From Mycobacteroides immunogenum (GTDB lineage Bacteria > Actinomycetota > Actinomycetes > Mycobacteriales > Mycobacteriaceae): a DNA stretch of 64,000 nucleotides. Position 1 is the stretch's first letter. Every line of letters starts with the position of its first letter. The notes under the pieces were generated by a model that was given only the letters and a program-made list of their open reading frames with translations, searched no databases and was not told where the DNA came from. Positions 47,801 through 56,292 of the stretch are shown piece after piece. The stretch spans positions 1,860,001-1,924,000 of the forward strand of contig NZ_CP011530.1 in assembly GCF_001605725.1 (NCBI RefSeq), written 5' to 3'. Position numbers and translations under genes: made by a program.

Positions 47801-49860
47801 GGCTCTCCCCCGAGGACGCCCGCCGCCTGACCTACGCCAAGGGTGGCTTCACTCCCGGGCACACCGGAACGGGGCCCACCGGTGGCCACGTCGCCGAGGT
47901 CCACAAGAAAGAGTTCGTCGTCAGCGAGCGCGGCACCGCCGCGGTACCAGCGCCGTTCCTGCATGCGCTGAACACCGGCATCGTCGACTCCAGCCTGCTG
48001 CTGCCGAAATACGACCAAGGCGGATTTGTCGGCCCGGACGGCAACCCCATCGTGGCTGGCCCCTTGCCCGGCGCGGCCCCCGTGGCGCCGATCGCGCCCG
48101 CACCCCAGGGTGGCGGCCTGCTCTCGGCGGTCGGCAAGGCAGTCGACGGCATCCAGGGACCGGTCAACAACGTCACCGGCGCGCTCGGAAGCCTTGGCGG
48201 CGGCAAGGGTGGTCAAAGCGTCCAGATCCCCGGCCTGGGACTGTCCATTCCGACCGGCGGCAATTTCACCATGCCCACGCTGGAGTCCTGGATGCCGTGG
48301 CTGCCCAAGCCTGGTCAGGACATGTCCACCTGGAACCCGTTCGCGGGAGCGCCGGACAAGATTCAGCCGCAGAACATTGCCTTCCGGGGCGCATCCACAC
48401 TGATCCAGGGCGCACTGAGTGGCCTGGGCCTGGACGGCTCAATCTTGTCGCAGAACAACCCCTACAACCAGGCTGCGCAGCGCACCGCCCAGTTCTACCT
48501 GGACAAGCTCGGCGGCGGTGGCGGCCAGGCCGACGCAGGCGTTCAGGCCGTCATCGACAGTGCGAATGCTGGCGCCCTGCAACTACCGTCGGCCACCGGG
48601 CTTGCAATCCCGGGCGCCGATGGCACCTTGAGCCCCGCGGCGCTACGCGGCATCCAGTACGCCCAGCAGCACGCCGTAGGCCAGAAGTACGTCTACGGCG
48701 GAGTCGGTGCCGCGCAATACGAGGGTGGCCCCGGCGGCTATGACTGCTCGGGCATCGCCTCGGCCATCTACGCCGCGACCAAGGGGCTGCCACAAGGACA
48801 GCGCTACTTCACCACCGAGTCCGATTTCGCCGCACTGGGATTCATCCCCGGATACAAGTCCGGCGAGCTGAACATCGGCGTCATGCGCGGCGGCGGCGGA
48901 CCCAACTCACACATGGCGCTCACGCTGCCCAATGGCGTCAAGGTCGAGTCCGGGGGCGCGGCCGATGCCACCCAGTACGGCGGAGCAGCCAAGGGCGCAA
49001 CAGACTTCGCGTTGCAATGGCACCTACCCGTGTCCTCGGACGCCAAGGGGTCAGTACCCGGCCTATATGACATCGGTGGCTGGCTGCAGCCCGGTCTACA
49101 GACGGTGGTGAACAAGACCAACGCCCCCGAGCCGGTACTCAACGCCCAGCAGTGGAACACCGCCTCCAAGGCCATCGAAATGGTCAGCTCCGCTCGTCCC
49201 ACACCGCCGCAGCCACCCATGAGCGGAGCGCAGGGCGGTATCAGCACCGGCGGTGCTGGCATCCAGCCGCATAACCCCGCACAGAAGCCGGGCTCATCAC
49301 CTCCTCCGTCGGCGGCACCAGCTGCGCCGGCGAGCCCAAGTACGTTGCAGCCGCCAGAATCCGCACCCGAGCAGGCGCCGACGCAGCAGCAGGGCCCGAC
49401 GTTCGCACCGGGCACTGTGGGTGCGGCGCCCTCGAGTCTGAACCACAATCTGCCCGCCATCGACAAGGCCATTGACTCCACCGCATCGACTTTGGCCAAC
49501 CTGGCGTCGACCGCGATCTCGGCGGCGGCGGCCGGCGGATCGATGGGCATGGGTGGGGGAGCAGGGGGCGCCCTGGCTTCCTCCATGGTCGCCGGCGGCA
49601 TACAGCAAGCGGGCAAGATCGCGAAAAACGTGGCCAACGTCGGTTCCTCACTGCTGGTCGGCTCGGTGCCCGGATCGAACGGCACCGCCGACCGCGCCTA
49701 CGGGGAGCTGCTGCGCCCGGTGCAGAACGCACCGATCACCGCGCCCGTCTACTCACCCACCTACAACGTCTCAGGCAATTACGAACTGCGCTCGGCGATG
49801 GATCAGCTGGAGTTGAAGGAAAAAGTGGACGCACAATCACGACTGGCGAACAAGCCATGA
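44887..49860 (+). CDS. Tape measure protein with NlpC/P60 domain
   Basis: 1657 aa, from a GTG. N-terminal coiled coils (about 1-450, many Ala/Arg heptads), hydrophobic helices around 100-180 and 600-700, and Gly/Pro-rich C-terminal parts. A lytic NlpC/P60 domain lies at about 1250-1380, with Cys1287 in YDCSGI and His1342 in NSHMAL. It fixes tail length and the peptidase probably aids DNA entry through the thick mycobacterial wall. Overlaps the next gene by 4 bp. Confidence 0.93.
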   Translation: MTEYSAGEAKLRVVPDASEFKGKLEADMRKIRAEFTVNVNAATAQARADIERFRDIQERNNIRVGVDASLGQAQADMRRFRTEQEANRLVVRVDADTRGARREIEDLRRSVTHGSLGSALTWNVGAAGLSLLPSAATGLVSLAGALQQVAQSGIAVPGILGGVASSVGALAMGLSGVKDAYSAAADAAGKFGADGAQQSAQAAAAANALRNAVYDEARAQRDVAQARKDARQQLQDLNLELRGGRISEAQAVLSAQRARRDLQSGQYRDALDYQEAQLRVVEADQRVMETRARNAALQDKANDVNAKGVENSDLVVDAQERLVRAHQGTQQAQAASIASTVAAAAALDNLAPNAAQFVKTLVGMREQFRGLRTDVQQALFAGLSDEIKTLVDNDLPVLDRGLTNVATGINANFVQLFRSLGSTQSQGLLDRILGNTGEAQKRFTAAIDPIVHSIETLTGGSSDALPRIADGIGKVADRFDHFITEADKDGRLAKWIDEGIDGFTSMGNTLLNIGGIFTALTKAAGGGGLLGTLEQNTKRLSDFLNSTKGQDQLRKFFADARAELDKWAPILRDLPGIIGGVVSAAQEGSGVVMGVLRPVSQILGEHPQLVKDIALAFLIWKTVPPLVGGVTNSLGALSRGLTEVGTGFSGTRDRITRGMDAVDERFTAAGSERGGVRRFSRVLAGISAAGGPLSLLVTAGIPLVAQFVTRITQDMDNAAEHIKSVNEEAKSLIGTLEAVTNLTGTATRKALADKLQNVEGGPGKGLGGDALNAAKLLGLGGTDQRDVITAALPGGGAQYDQIMGPIRDKVRPAVQDFIKSQGLKPGEGKLQGIDENTIIDAWLGVPGALEKVTNAKELGQNIVQLGTLQSQVEALGSGDPAFLASLLGQRLNFERSGAGGAVSQAQAAQAAATPQPRLKPEFAQQFPGAVVNSDGTTTTIVSTIGPNAGMGLSEQSQATQGVPPNQDKWTYRLSPEDARRLTYAKGGFTPGHTGTGPTGGHVAEVHKKEFVVSERGTAAVPAPFLHALNTGIVDSSLLLPKYDQGGFVGPDGNPIVAGPLPGAAPVAPIAPAPQGGGLLSAVGKAVDGIQGPVNNVTGALGSLGGGKGGQSVQIPGLGLSIPTGGNFTMPTLESWMPWLPKPGQDMSTWNPFAGAPDKIQPQNIAFRGASTLIQGALSGLGLDGSILSQNNPYNQAAQRTAQFYLDKLGGGGGQADAGVQAVIDSANAGALQLPSATGLAIPGADGTLSPAALRGIQYAQQHAVGQKYVYGGVGAAQYEGGPGGYDCSGIASAIYAATKGLPQGQRYFTTESDFAALGFIPGYKSGELNIGVMRGGGGPNSHMALTLPNGVKVESGGAADATQYGGAAKGATDFALQWHLPVSSDAKGSVPGLYDIGGWLQPGLQTVVNKTNAPEPVLNAQQWNTASKAIEMVSSARPTPPQPPMSGAQGGISTGGAGIQPHNPAQKPGSSPPPSAAPAAPASPSTLQPPESAPEQAPTQQQGPTFAPGTVGAAPSSLNHNLPAIDKAIDSTASTLANLASTAISAAAAGGSMGMGGGAGGALASSMVAGGIQQAGKIAKNVANVGSSLLVGSVPGSNGTADRAYGELLRPVQNAPITAPVYSPTYNVSGNYELRSAMDQLELKEKVDAQSRLANKP

Positions 49861-50807
49861 GGCGCCAAACCGACATCATCGATATCATCGGGGTCAACGG
49901 CGACTTCTGCCGCATCTCCCCGCCGGGGTTCTCCTGGGGCCCCGAGCTCGCGCCCGGCTCGACTGGCCTGTACGACATGCCGATCCAAACCAACTGGGGC
50001 AGTTACGGATTCGGACAGTTCTTCCAGTCCTGGAAGCCCAAGCGCCGTGACGTGGTGTGGACGGTGCACATCATGAACCCCGAAACCGGGACGATGGTGG
50101 ACCAGAGCGAGGACCTGTGGCACCTGATCTATGCGCGGTGGAAGGCGATGTTCTCCCCAGCCCTGGAAGCGTCCATCGTCTACACCTCGTTCGACGGCGA
50201 ACGTCGCCTGGGCATCCGCAATCTTGATACCCCAAAGCCGTTCACCGCGCAGAGCTTTGAGGGCAAGGACCCCAAGCTGTTCGCCTACGGCTCAGTCGTC
50301 ATGACCACGGCCTGCGAGCTGCCGTTCTACGTCGGCGCCTCCGAACGGTTCGCGTGGGAGACCGACACTCCGGGCAACTACTGGTTCAAGCTGCCGTTCT
50401 ACAACCCGTGCCCGGTGGACATCTGGCCGGAATGGGACCTGACCGGCGGGGCCAAGTACCAGCTCCCGGACTACTCGTTCGGCAGCCAGGCTTACGGACG
50501 CGGCATCGCCGATCTGGGCAAGACCATGCCGTTGGCGCAGCTGATGGACCTCGAGGACTTGCAGATCTACACCCGCCCCGACCTGGAGACCTTCGTCACC
50601 AGCCTGGAGACCCAATTCGCAGGCCGCAACGCGGGCAAGGACTTCGAGTATCCGATCGCGCCGGGCGCCGGGTCCTCCGAGGGGCAGGGCAGTGACAATC
50701 CCGGATGCATCGTGCGCGCGAACGTCACCAATCCCGCGGGCGCCCGCGTGGAGCTGACCTTGCCGCGTTGGTATGACGAGCCATTCAGCACGCCGAGGAT
50801 CGTGTGA
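49857..50807 (+). CDS. Minor tail protein (distal tail type)
   Basis: 316 aa, ATGA overlap with tape measure. SYGFGQFFQSWKPKRRDVVW, then an Ig/galectin-like beta domain (LPFYNPCPVDIWPEWDLTGG). Size and place fit a distal tail (Dit) protein that links tube and baseplate. Confidence 0.85.
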   Translation: MRRQTDIIDIIGVNGDFCRISPPGFSWGPELAPGSTGLYDMPIQTNWGSYGFGQFFQSWKPKRRDVVWTVHIMNPETGTMVDQSEDLWHLIYARWKAMFSPALEASIVYTSFDGERRLGIRNLDTPKPFTAQSFEGKDPKLFAYGSVVMTTACELPFYVGASERFAWETDTPGNYWFKLPFYNPCPVDIWPEWDLTGGAKYQLPDYSFGSQAYGRGIADLGKTMPLAQLMDLEDLQIYTRPDLETFVTSLETQFAGRNAGKDFEYPIAPGAGSSEGQGSDNPGCIVRANVTNPAGARVELTLPRWYDEPFSTPRIV

Positions 50808-52519
50808 GCACAGCTCTTGCCGCGCGGCTGAGGCAGTCGCGTGCCACGTGCACGCAGATCAGATCCGACCGCAAGGCGCTGCAGCGCGCGCAGACCGAGG
50901 TCTCGATCTACAAGAACGATCCGACCGGCAAGCCCGGACTGATTTTCGTTGGCCGCATCCACATCATGGAGCCCACCAAGTATCAGTTCCCCAAGAAAGG
51001 CAACGTCTCGGCCTCGGGGTATTTCGAGCTGCGTGCTACCCACTACATCGCGAAATTCATTGCCTCGGTGCCGAATAACCCGAACGAGTGCAAGAACATC
51101 ATCATCCGCGTCGACAAGTTCGGCGGCAAGTGGCGCTGGACCGGTTTCATGCACCACTGGAAGGTCGAGACCCGAAACGGTGTGGACTACCTATCGGCGT
51201 TCTTCAACGACGACATGCAGTACCCCCAGTTCATTCTCGCACCGCCGAACCCAGCCCTACCGATCCCGGTCTTCCAATTTCCCAGGGACGGTTTCATTTT
51301 CGCCCCTGGGGTCTGGTCCATCTCAACAGTGTTCCTGCTCAACCTCATTCGCAACCAGGCTCCGATCTACCATTTACCCGACGACCCGTGGCATATCGAA
51401 GGCTGGACCCAGCCGCTGGACTGCCGCAACTGGCAGGTGCACATCAAGTGCAAGCCGTTCATCACCGATTCGTCGCTGTGGAATGTCGTCGCCTACCGGA
51501 TGAACACCCTTGATTCGGTAATCGCCGCAGCCCTTGATGACGGTCAGCTGTGCCTGGACTACCGTCGCTACTTCACCGCCGAAGGTGAGATGGGTACCGA
51601 CATGTTCGGTCAGCCCGTGGCCAACGGCGCACTGGTCTTCGAGGTCTTCGACCGCTCCGGGTTCGCCCTGCCTGGTGGAACATTCGTCAACGGCAATGCC
51701 GCCGGCGGCTTGGCGCGATCGGTGATCCAGTGGGGTGCGGGGTTCGTAGAGGACAGCTTCGAGCAGGTCAGCGACGACGAAACGCTCTACCCAGATGAGT
51801 ACTGGCAGTCCGGGTTCCTCGGTAACTTCGCCACCGCACCAGCATTGGCGATCCGTGACTCCTGGTGGAACGACCTGCAATCGGTCGTCAACCACTCACC
51901 GGCCACCGCGGTCAGCGGGGTGGTCGGCGGTGACAACCCGACCGCCGACGCGATCGTGAAGCTGCTGATCGAGGCCACGGGGAACCTGATTGGTTTCTTC
52001 TTTCTCGGCGGCTTCGACTCGCTCGGGGATATCGCTAGCGATGTCATCATGCCGTTCCTGGTGGGCACCATCCTGGCCTGGGATGAGTGGAAGAACACCA
52101 GCCGTGCAACCAATCTGGGCTGGGCCCACCTGTTCGAGGTGTACAACTCCGGCGCCGAGCAGAACGCATGGAGCCTGGCCGCCGTGGCGGCGATGCGCGG
52201 CCTGTTCAAGGCCACCGAAGCCGAGACCAGCCACACCATGGTCATCGATGAATCCACCTGGGTACTACCCGGCGTGCACGCACAAATGAAAGACCGAGTG
52301 GCCTCCAGCGCAGGCGCACTTCAACGCCTGGGCATCGACATGATGTTCGTCAACCAGATCGAGGAACAGATCCTCTCTGGCGATGACAGCGGCAAGAGCG
52401 AGTTCGTGATGAAGTGCGGCCAGAACAAGGCCTCGCTGAGCACGGGGGAGCGGTTCTCGCAAATGCTCAAGAACGCACTGGACCGCATCGCCGACATCGG
52501 TTTTCATCTGGTGTCCTGA
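50804..52519 (+). CDS. Minor tail protein (Gp37-like hub)
   Basis: 571 aa from a GTG. N-terminal beta part (GRIHIMEPTKYQFPKKGNVS), a Trp-rich centre (DDPWHIEGWTQPLDCRNWQV), and a C-terminal helical end (EQILSGDDSGKSEFVM). Corresponds to the siphovirus ReqiPepy6 Gp37-like hub/tail-associated family found directly after the distal tail protein in actinophages. Exposed tip surface likely. Confidence 0.82.
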   Translation: MSTALAARLRQSRATCTQIRSDRKALQRAQTEVSIYKNDPTGKPGLIFVGRIHIMEPTKYQFPKKGNVSASGYFELRATHYIAKFIASVPNNPNECKNIIIRVDKFGGKWRWTGFMHHWKVETRNGVDYLSAFFNDDMQYPQFILAPPNPALPIPVFQFPRDGFIFAPGVWSISTVFLLNLIRNQAPIYHLPDDPWHIEGWTQPLDCRNWQVHIKCKPFITDSSLWNVVAYRMNTLDSVIAAALDDGQLCLDYRRYFTAEGEMGTDMFGQPVANGALVFEVFDRSGFALPGGTFVNGNAAGGLARSVIQWGAGFVEDSFEQVSDDETLYPDEYWQSGFLGNFATAPALAIRDSWWNDLQSVVNHSPATAVSGVVGGDNPTADAIVKLLIEATGNLIGFFFLGGFDSLGDIASDVIMPFLVGTILAWDEWKNTSRATNLGWAHLFEVYNSGAEQNAWSLAAVAAMRGLFKATEAETSHTMVIDESTWVLPGVHAQMKDRVASSAGALQRLGIDMMFVNQIEEQILSGDDSGKSEFVMKCGQNKASLSTGERFSQMLKNALDRIADIGFHLVS

Positions 52520-52545
52520 AAATGGCAGTAGGACAAGGGGATTAA

Positions 52546-53517
52546 ATGCAGAACCTCACAACCGCGCTCGTGCTCTCGCGCGGAAGTATCTGGAAGCCCC
52601 AGCCCTGGGACTGGTCACCACCCTTGGTGGCCGAATGGAACATGCCCTGGCCTGACGGCGCGAGCGCCCGCGCGGTCTTCTACGACACCGCCGGCGGAGT
52701 GCTCCTGACGGTCGATGGCACCGTGAGCGCCGAGATGATCAACTTCATGGCTGCCCCGGTAGTCATGGATCCCATCCCGGCAGGTGCCAACTTCGAGATT
52801 TTCCTCGACACGGCCGACGGCCCACTGATGATCCGGCACGGCAAGGTGATCCGCAAAGAAGCCCAGTTCTTCGACGCTCCGGCGAGCACCATCTCCTCGA
52901 CACCGCGCAAGTTCCAGGACTACTTCCCGATCCTGGGGCTGCGCTCGGTGTGGGAGCCCATCTATGGCCGAGTCAAGGTGTGGGACAACTCCGCACAGTC
53001 GCTACCTAACGGCGTCGGGCCGGATGTCGCGTTCTTCTCCCAGGGCAAGGCCGCCATGCGGTACCACGAGCCGTTCGGCTCTGACTCGGTCAAAATCCAT
53101 GTCCGACTGCTCAACCCCAACGCTGGCAAGACCAGCGTGGTGGTGTGCGCCGACAAATGGTTCACCAGCTATTTGGCGGTGCAGTTCGAGACCGATCCCA
53201 TCATTGGCCTGAACAACCGGATTCACCTCGCGGTCGGGAGCTCGCCGACGGAGATGACCTACCAGGGCACCGCGGTGAACCACACCGTGGTCAACGGGAA
53301 CGACTACTGGATCGAGTATTCCAACCTCACCAAGACGCTCCTGGTGCGCAAGGGCAGCGACACCACTCCCATGGCGTCCTGGCAGGACACCGCGGACCTA
53401 GTGCCCCATGGCCCGGGCTATCGCTACGCCGGGTTCGTCTGGGACGGAGGCGATCTGATCATCGTCAATGTCACCGGACCCCAGGTGACCGGATGGGAGG
53501 CGCTGGACAATGCCTGA
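52546..53517 (+). CDS. Minor tail protein
   Basis: 323 aa. Beta-rich: LVLSRGSIWKPQPWDWSPP, ARAVFYDTAGGVLLTVDG, NYWIE-like DYWIEYSNLTKTLLVRKG. No catalytic motif. LTTALVLSRG and a VIR-type strand pattern recur in mycobacteriophage minor tails. Overlaps the next gene by 8 bp. Confidence 0.8.
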   Translation: MQNLTTALVLSRGSIWKPQPWDWSPPLVAEWNMPWPDGASARAVFYDTAGGVLLTVDGTVSAEMINFMAAPVVMDPIPAGANFEIFLDTADGPLMIRHGKVIRKEAQFFDAPASTISSTPRKFQDYFPILGLRSVWEPIYGRVKVWDNSAQSLPNGVGPDVAFFSQGKAAMRYHEPFGSDSVKIHVRLLNPNAGKTSVVVCADKWFTSYLAVQFETDPIIGLNNRIHLAVGSSPTEMTYQGTAVNHTVVNGNDYWIEYSNLTKTLLVRKGSDTTPMASWQDTADLVPHGPGYRYAGFVWDGGDLIIVNVTGPQVTGWEALDNA

Positions 53518-53917
53518 TCTCGAGCAAGCCCAGCAGTGCGAACAGCTGGCCAAGGCGCTGTGGTTCCTGGCCGCGCCCGCGCGCGGACCTGTGGCCAATG
53601 GCCTCTACAGCCTGGGAGTGCGCATCCACCCCGAGCTGGCCACCAAAACCCTGGAGACCGAAGGACCGTCGAACTGGGGCAACCACGCACCCCAGCGGCT
53701 GGTGAGTAAGGCGGCCACGACCACCGACCCCATCGCGCTGCTGCGCAGCATGGGGCAGGTTCAACCCAGCCTGGCCGAGCTCGCCGACAAGATGGAAGCC
53801 GCTCAGACCGAGAAGGATAAGCAGCTCCTGATTGCCGAAATCCGCGCACAGTTCCCCGACATGATCAAGCGCACCGAAGAGCAGATCGCCCAGTCGCGCC
53901 CGCAGGACTTTGAGTGA
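53510..53917 (+). CDS. Small tail-region protein
   Basis: 135 aa, all helical: EQCEQLAKALWFLAAPARG, then MGQVQPSLAELADKMEAAQT. Common between minor tail genes in actinophages; role unknown. Overlaps neighbours on both sides. Confidence 0.7.
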   Translation: MPDLEQAQQCEQLAKALWFLAAPARGPVANGLYSLGVRIHPELATKTLETEGPSNWGNHAPQRLVSKAATTTDPIALLRSMGQVQPSLAELADKMEAAQTEKDKQLLIAEIRAQFPDMIKRTEEQIAQSRPQDFE

Positions 53918-56292
53918 CAACCCCTGGCGGACCCGGATCGATCAACCCGAACGCACGCTTCGGCATCACCGGCGATAACTCCCACGGCGACACCGTCGCC
54001 GACTTGCAGCAGCGTCTGCAGGCCGCGATCGAGGGTCGCCTCAAATCGGACATCAAGGCATCGCAGGGCTGGAAGGGCGCCTCCGACGCGGCATTCGGCG
54101 GACTGATGCTGCGGGGCACTCCCGGACAACCTGTGTCCATCAGCTTGGCGATCATCGCGTCCCTTGCGGCACGTCTGCTTGGCATCAATCCACAGTCCTG
54201 GCTGATCAGCGCCGACCCGCACGAGAACATCGAACGCATCCTCGCCGAGCTCAAAAAGGTCCCGATCCTCGATGACCTCATCGAACTCATCACCGGCGTC
54301 GAGGACGGCGACGAATCTGACCTTGGCACATGGGCCCTTGGCATCCGCAACGCCCTGCTGGGTATCGATCTGTCCAACCCTGGATCTATCCTCACAGCGA
54401 TCGGCAAGGCCGCTGTCCAGTTCTTTAACGGTCTAATTCCTGTCTCTTGGATTGCCGATGTTATTGACGACTTAACAAGGGGCGCTGGCCAATTCCTCAC
54501 GGGGGATAGCATCGCGGGCAATCCGTTCCTTTCGTGGGATCCCAACACGGCGGGCAGTGCGTCGGGACTGTCGGGGAAGATGGCGGGCAACGGCACGTGG
54601 CAGTCGGTGCGTGGCGAGATATTCGACGTAGCCCCCAAGCAGGTAGTGAAGTTCCCCGCAGCGACCAAATGGTCGGGAGTAACCGCAACACCGGGCACTA
54701 ACCCGATCAAGGTCGGGTTCGCCACCTGGGACGCTGCGGGGAATGCGCTGCCGGACGTCATCACTGGCCAAGTTCAACCCTCGAGCGCCTCGGCGTCGTG
54801 GCAGGCTATCGCGACCACAGGTTGGGTCGTGCCGAATGGTGTGGCGCAGGCTGCGCCGATCATCACCCTTGATGCGGGCGCGCAGTCCGGGTCGGTGTGG
54901 TTCTCGGATATTTCGAGTTACAAGTCAAACAAGATGGCCCCCAACATCGTTGAGAGTCTTATCGAGGGCGGCCAAGACCTCGCTGAAGACATACAGAACA
55001 CGTGGGATTCGTTCTGGAACGGTGTCTTCGGTGGAAGTGCCACCGGTAAGACGCCGACCGATGTGCACACCGCTACGAGCAAGCTCAAGCAAACCGCAGA
55101 CGATGCCCAAGCGCAGGCAATCTACGCCGCTGATCTGATCAACACCCCACGCCGCACACCTCGTTGGTTGTCGACCGGCACCCACGATGACGTGTCATTC
55201 CCGATCATCAACGCGCAGAGCACATTTACCCCACCCCTGGGCAAGCTGGTGCTGATCCCGATCACCAGCGAGATATCGCGCACCTACCGCGCGGTGAAGG
55301 TTGGACTGACCGCCAACACGATGACTGCCTTGTACATCGGCCTGTACCGCATCGACCACGGCGGTTACATCGTGCTCGACACTGACTTCGGCAACCAGAA
55401 GGTGAACGTGTCGGCCTCGAAGGTGCAGACGTTCCCGGCCCCTGGCACTGGATTCGTTTCCGACCGTGGCGAGACAACATTCATCGGCGTGCTTCAGGTT
55501 GGCGGCACTGCGGCGCCGATGTTGACGACGCCCGCTATGCCGTCGGCGCTGGAAGCTGTGCAGGCCGTTCCGCTGTTCTTCACGCAGGATGGCGGCGCCT
55601 CATTGTCGGCGCTGCCCGCGACCGTGGGCGCGTCGGTTGAGCTGACGCCGGTGTGGGGTGCGCTCGGTGAACAGTTGCTCACCTCGGCGTGGACTGATTA
55701 CACGCTCACGGATGCGATACAGGACCACACCATCTCAAGTGATAGTCGATTCCTTGACCTTGTCGGCTGCTCGCCCGGTGGCGGCGGTGGTGGCGGAGAT
55801 GGCGGGTTCAACAAGCCGGGCGAGGGTGGCTCTCCGGGGCAGTGGGTCGGCCGGCGGATTGAGCGTGGTGTCGATATCCCGTGGAGCGTCACGACGCTCA
55901 GCATTCGGCCGGGCGGTCCGGGCCTGGGCGCCTCCAGTCGTGAATCCGATGGGGGGGCTGGTGGCGGCTTCAACTACCGACAAGCTGGCATCAGACCGCT
56001 TATCGGGTACACACCACTGGGCGCCGATGTCCAATCGTGGCTATTGGAAAGCCAGTTTGGCGATGGTGGCCGACTGGCGTACGGCGGATTCTTCAACCGT
56101 GACCCGGTCGGCTATGGGCCGGGGAACTTCGCGTTCGGGGGCCGGCTGTTCATCGGCGGCGCCAACGCCGCGATGGATCAACTCGGCATAGGACCGGGCG
56201 GCGGCGGTGGCGGTGGCCACGGCGGCACATTCGGCAACGCCGCGGGGGGCCGCAATGGCGGACCCGGATTCGTGGCGATAAGGGCGGTGTGA
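53914..56292 (+). CDS. Minor tail protein with Gly-rich tip
   Basis: 792 aa. Helical N-terminal region (about 20-180), beta domains in the middle (VGFATWDAAGNALPDVITGQ), and a Gly-rich C-terminus (SPGGGGGGGDGGFNKPGEGG, GPGGGGGGGHGGTFGNAAGG) of the collar-like type that ends many mycobacteriophage tail fibres. A patch near 54420-54480 is less GC-rich than its surroundings. Overlaps the next ATG. Confidence 0.82.
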   Translation: MTTPGGPGSINPNARFGITGDNSHGDTVADLQQRLQAAIEGRLKSDIKASQGWKGASDAAFGGLMLRGTPGQPVSISLAIIASLAARLLGINPQSWLISADPHENIERILAELKKVPILDDLIELITGVEDGDESDLGTWALGIRNALLGIDLSNPGSILTAIGKAAVQFFNGLIPVSWIADVIDDLTRGAGQFLTGDSIAGNPFLSWDPNTAGSASGLSGKMAGNGTWQSVRGEIFDVAPKQVVKFPAATKWSGVTATPGTNPIKVGFATWDAAGNALPDVITGQVQPSSASASWQAIATTGWVVPNGVAQAAPIITLDAGAQSGSVWFSDISSYKSNKMAPNIVESLIEGGQDLAEDIQNTWDSFWNGVFGGSATGKTPTDVHTATSKLKQTADDAQAQAIYAADLINTPRRTPRWLSTGTHDDVSFPIINAQSTFTPPLGKLVLIPITSEISRTYRAVKVGLTANTMTALYIGLYRIDHGGYIVLDTDFGNQKVNVSASKVQTFPAPGTGFVSDRGETTFIGVLQVGGTAAPMLTTPAMPSALEAVQAVPLFFTQDGGASLSALPATVGASVELTPVWGALGEQLLTSAWTDYTLTDAIQDHTISSDSRFLDLVGCSPGGGGGGGDGGFNKPGEGGSPGQWVGRRIERGVDIPWSVTTLSIRPGGPGLGASSRESDGGAGGGFNYRQAGIRPLIGYTPLGADVQSWLLESQFGDGGRLAYGGFFNRDPVGYGPGNFAFGGRLFIGGANAAMDQLGIGPGGGGGGGHGGTFGNAAGGRNGGPGFVAIRAV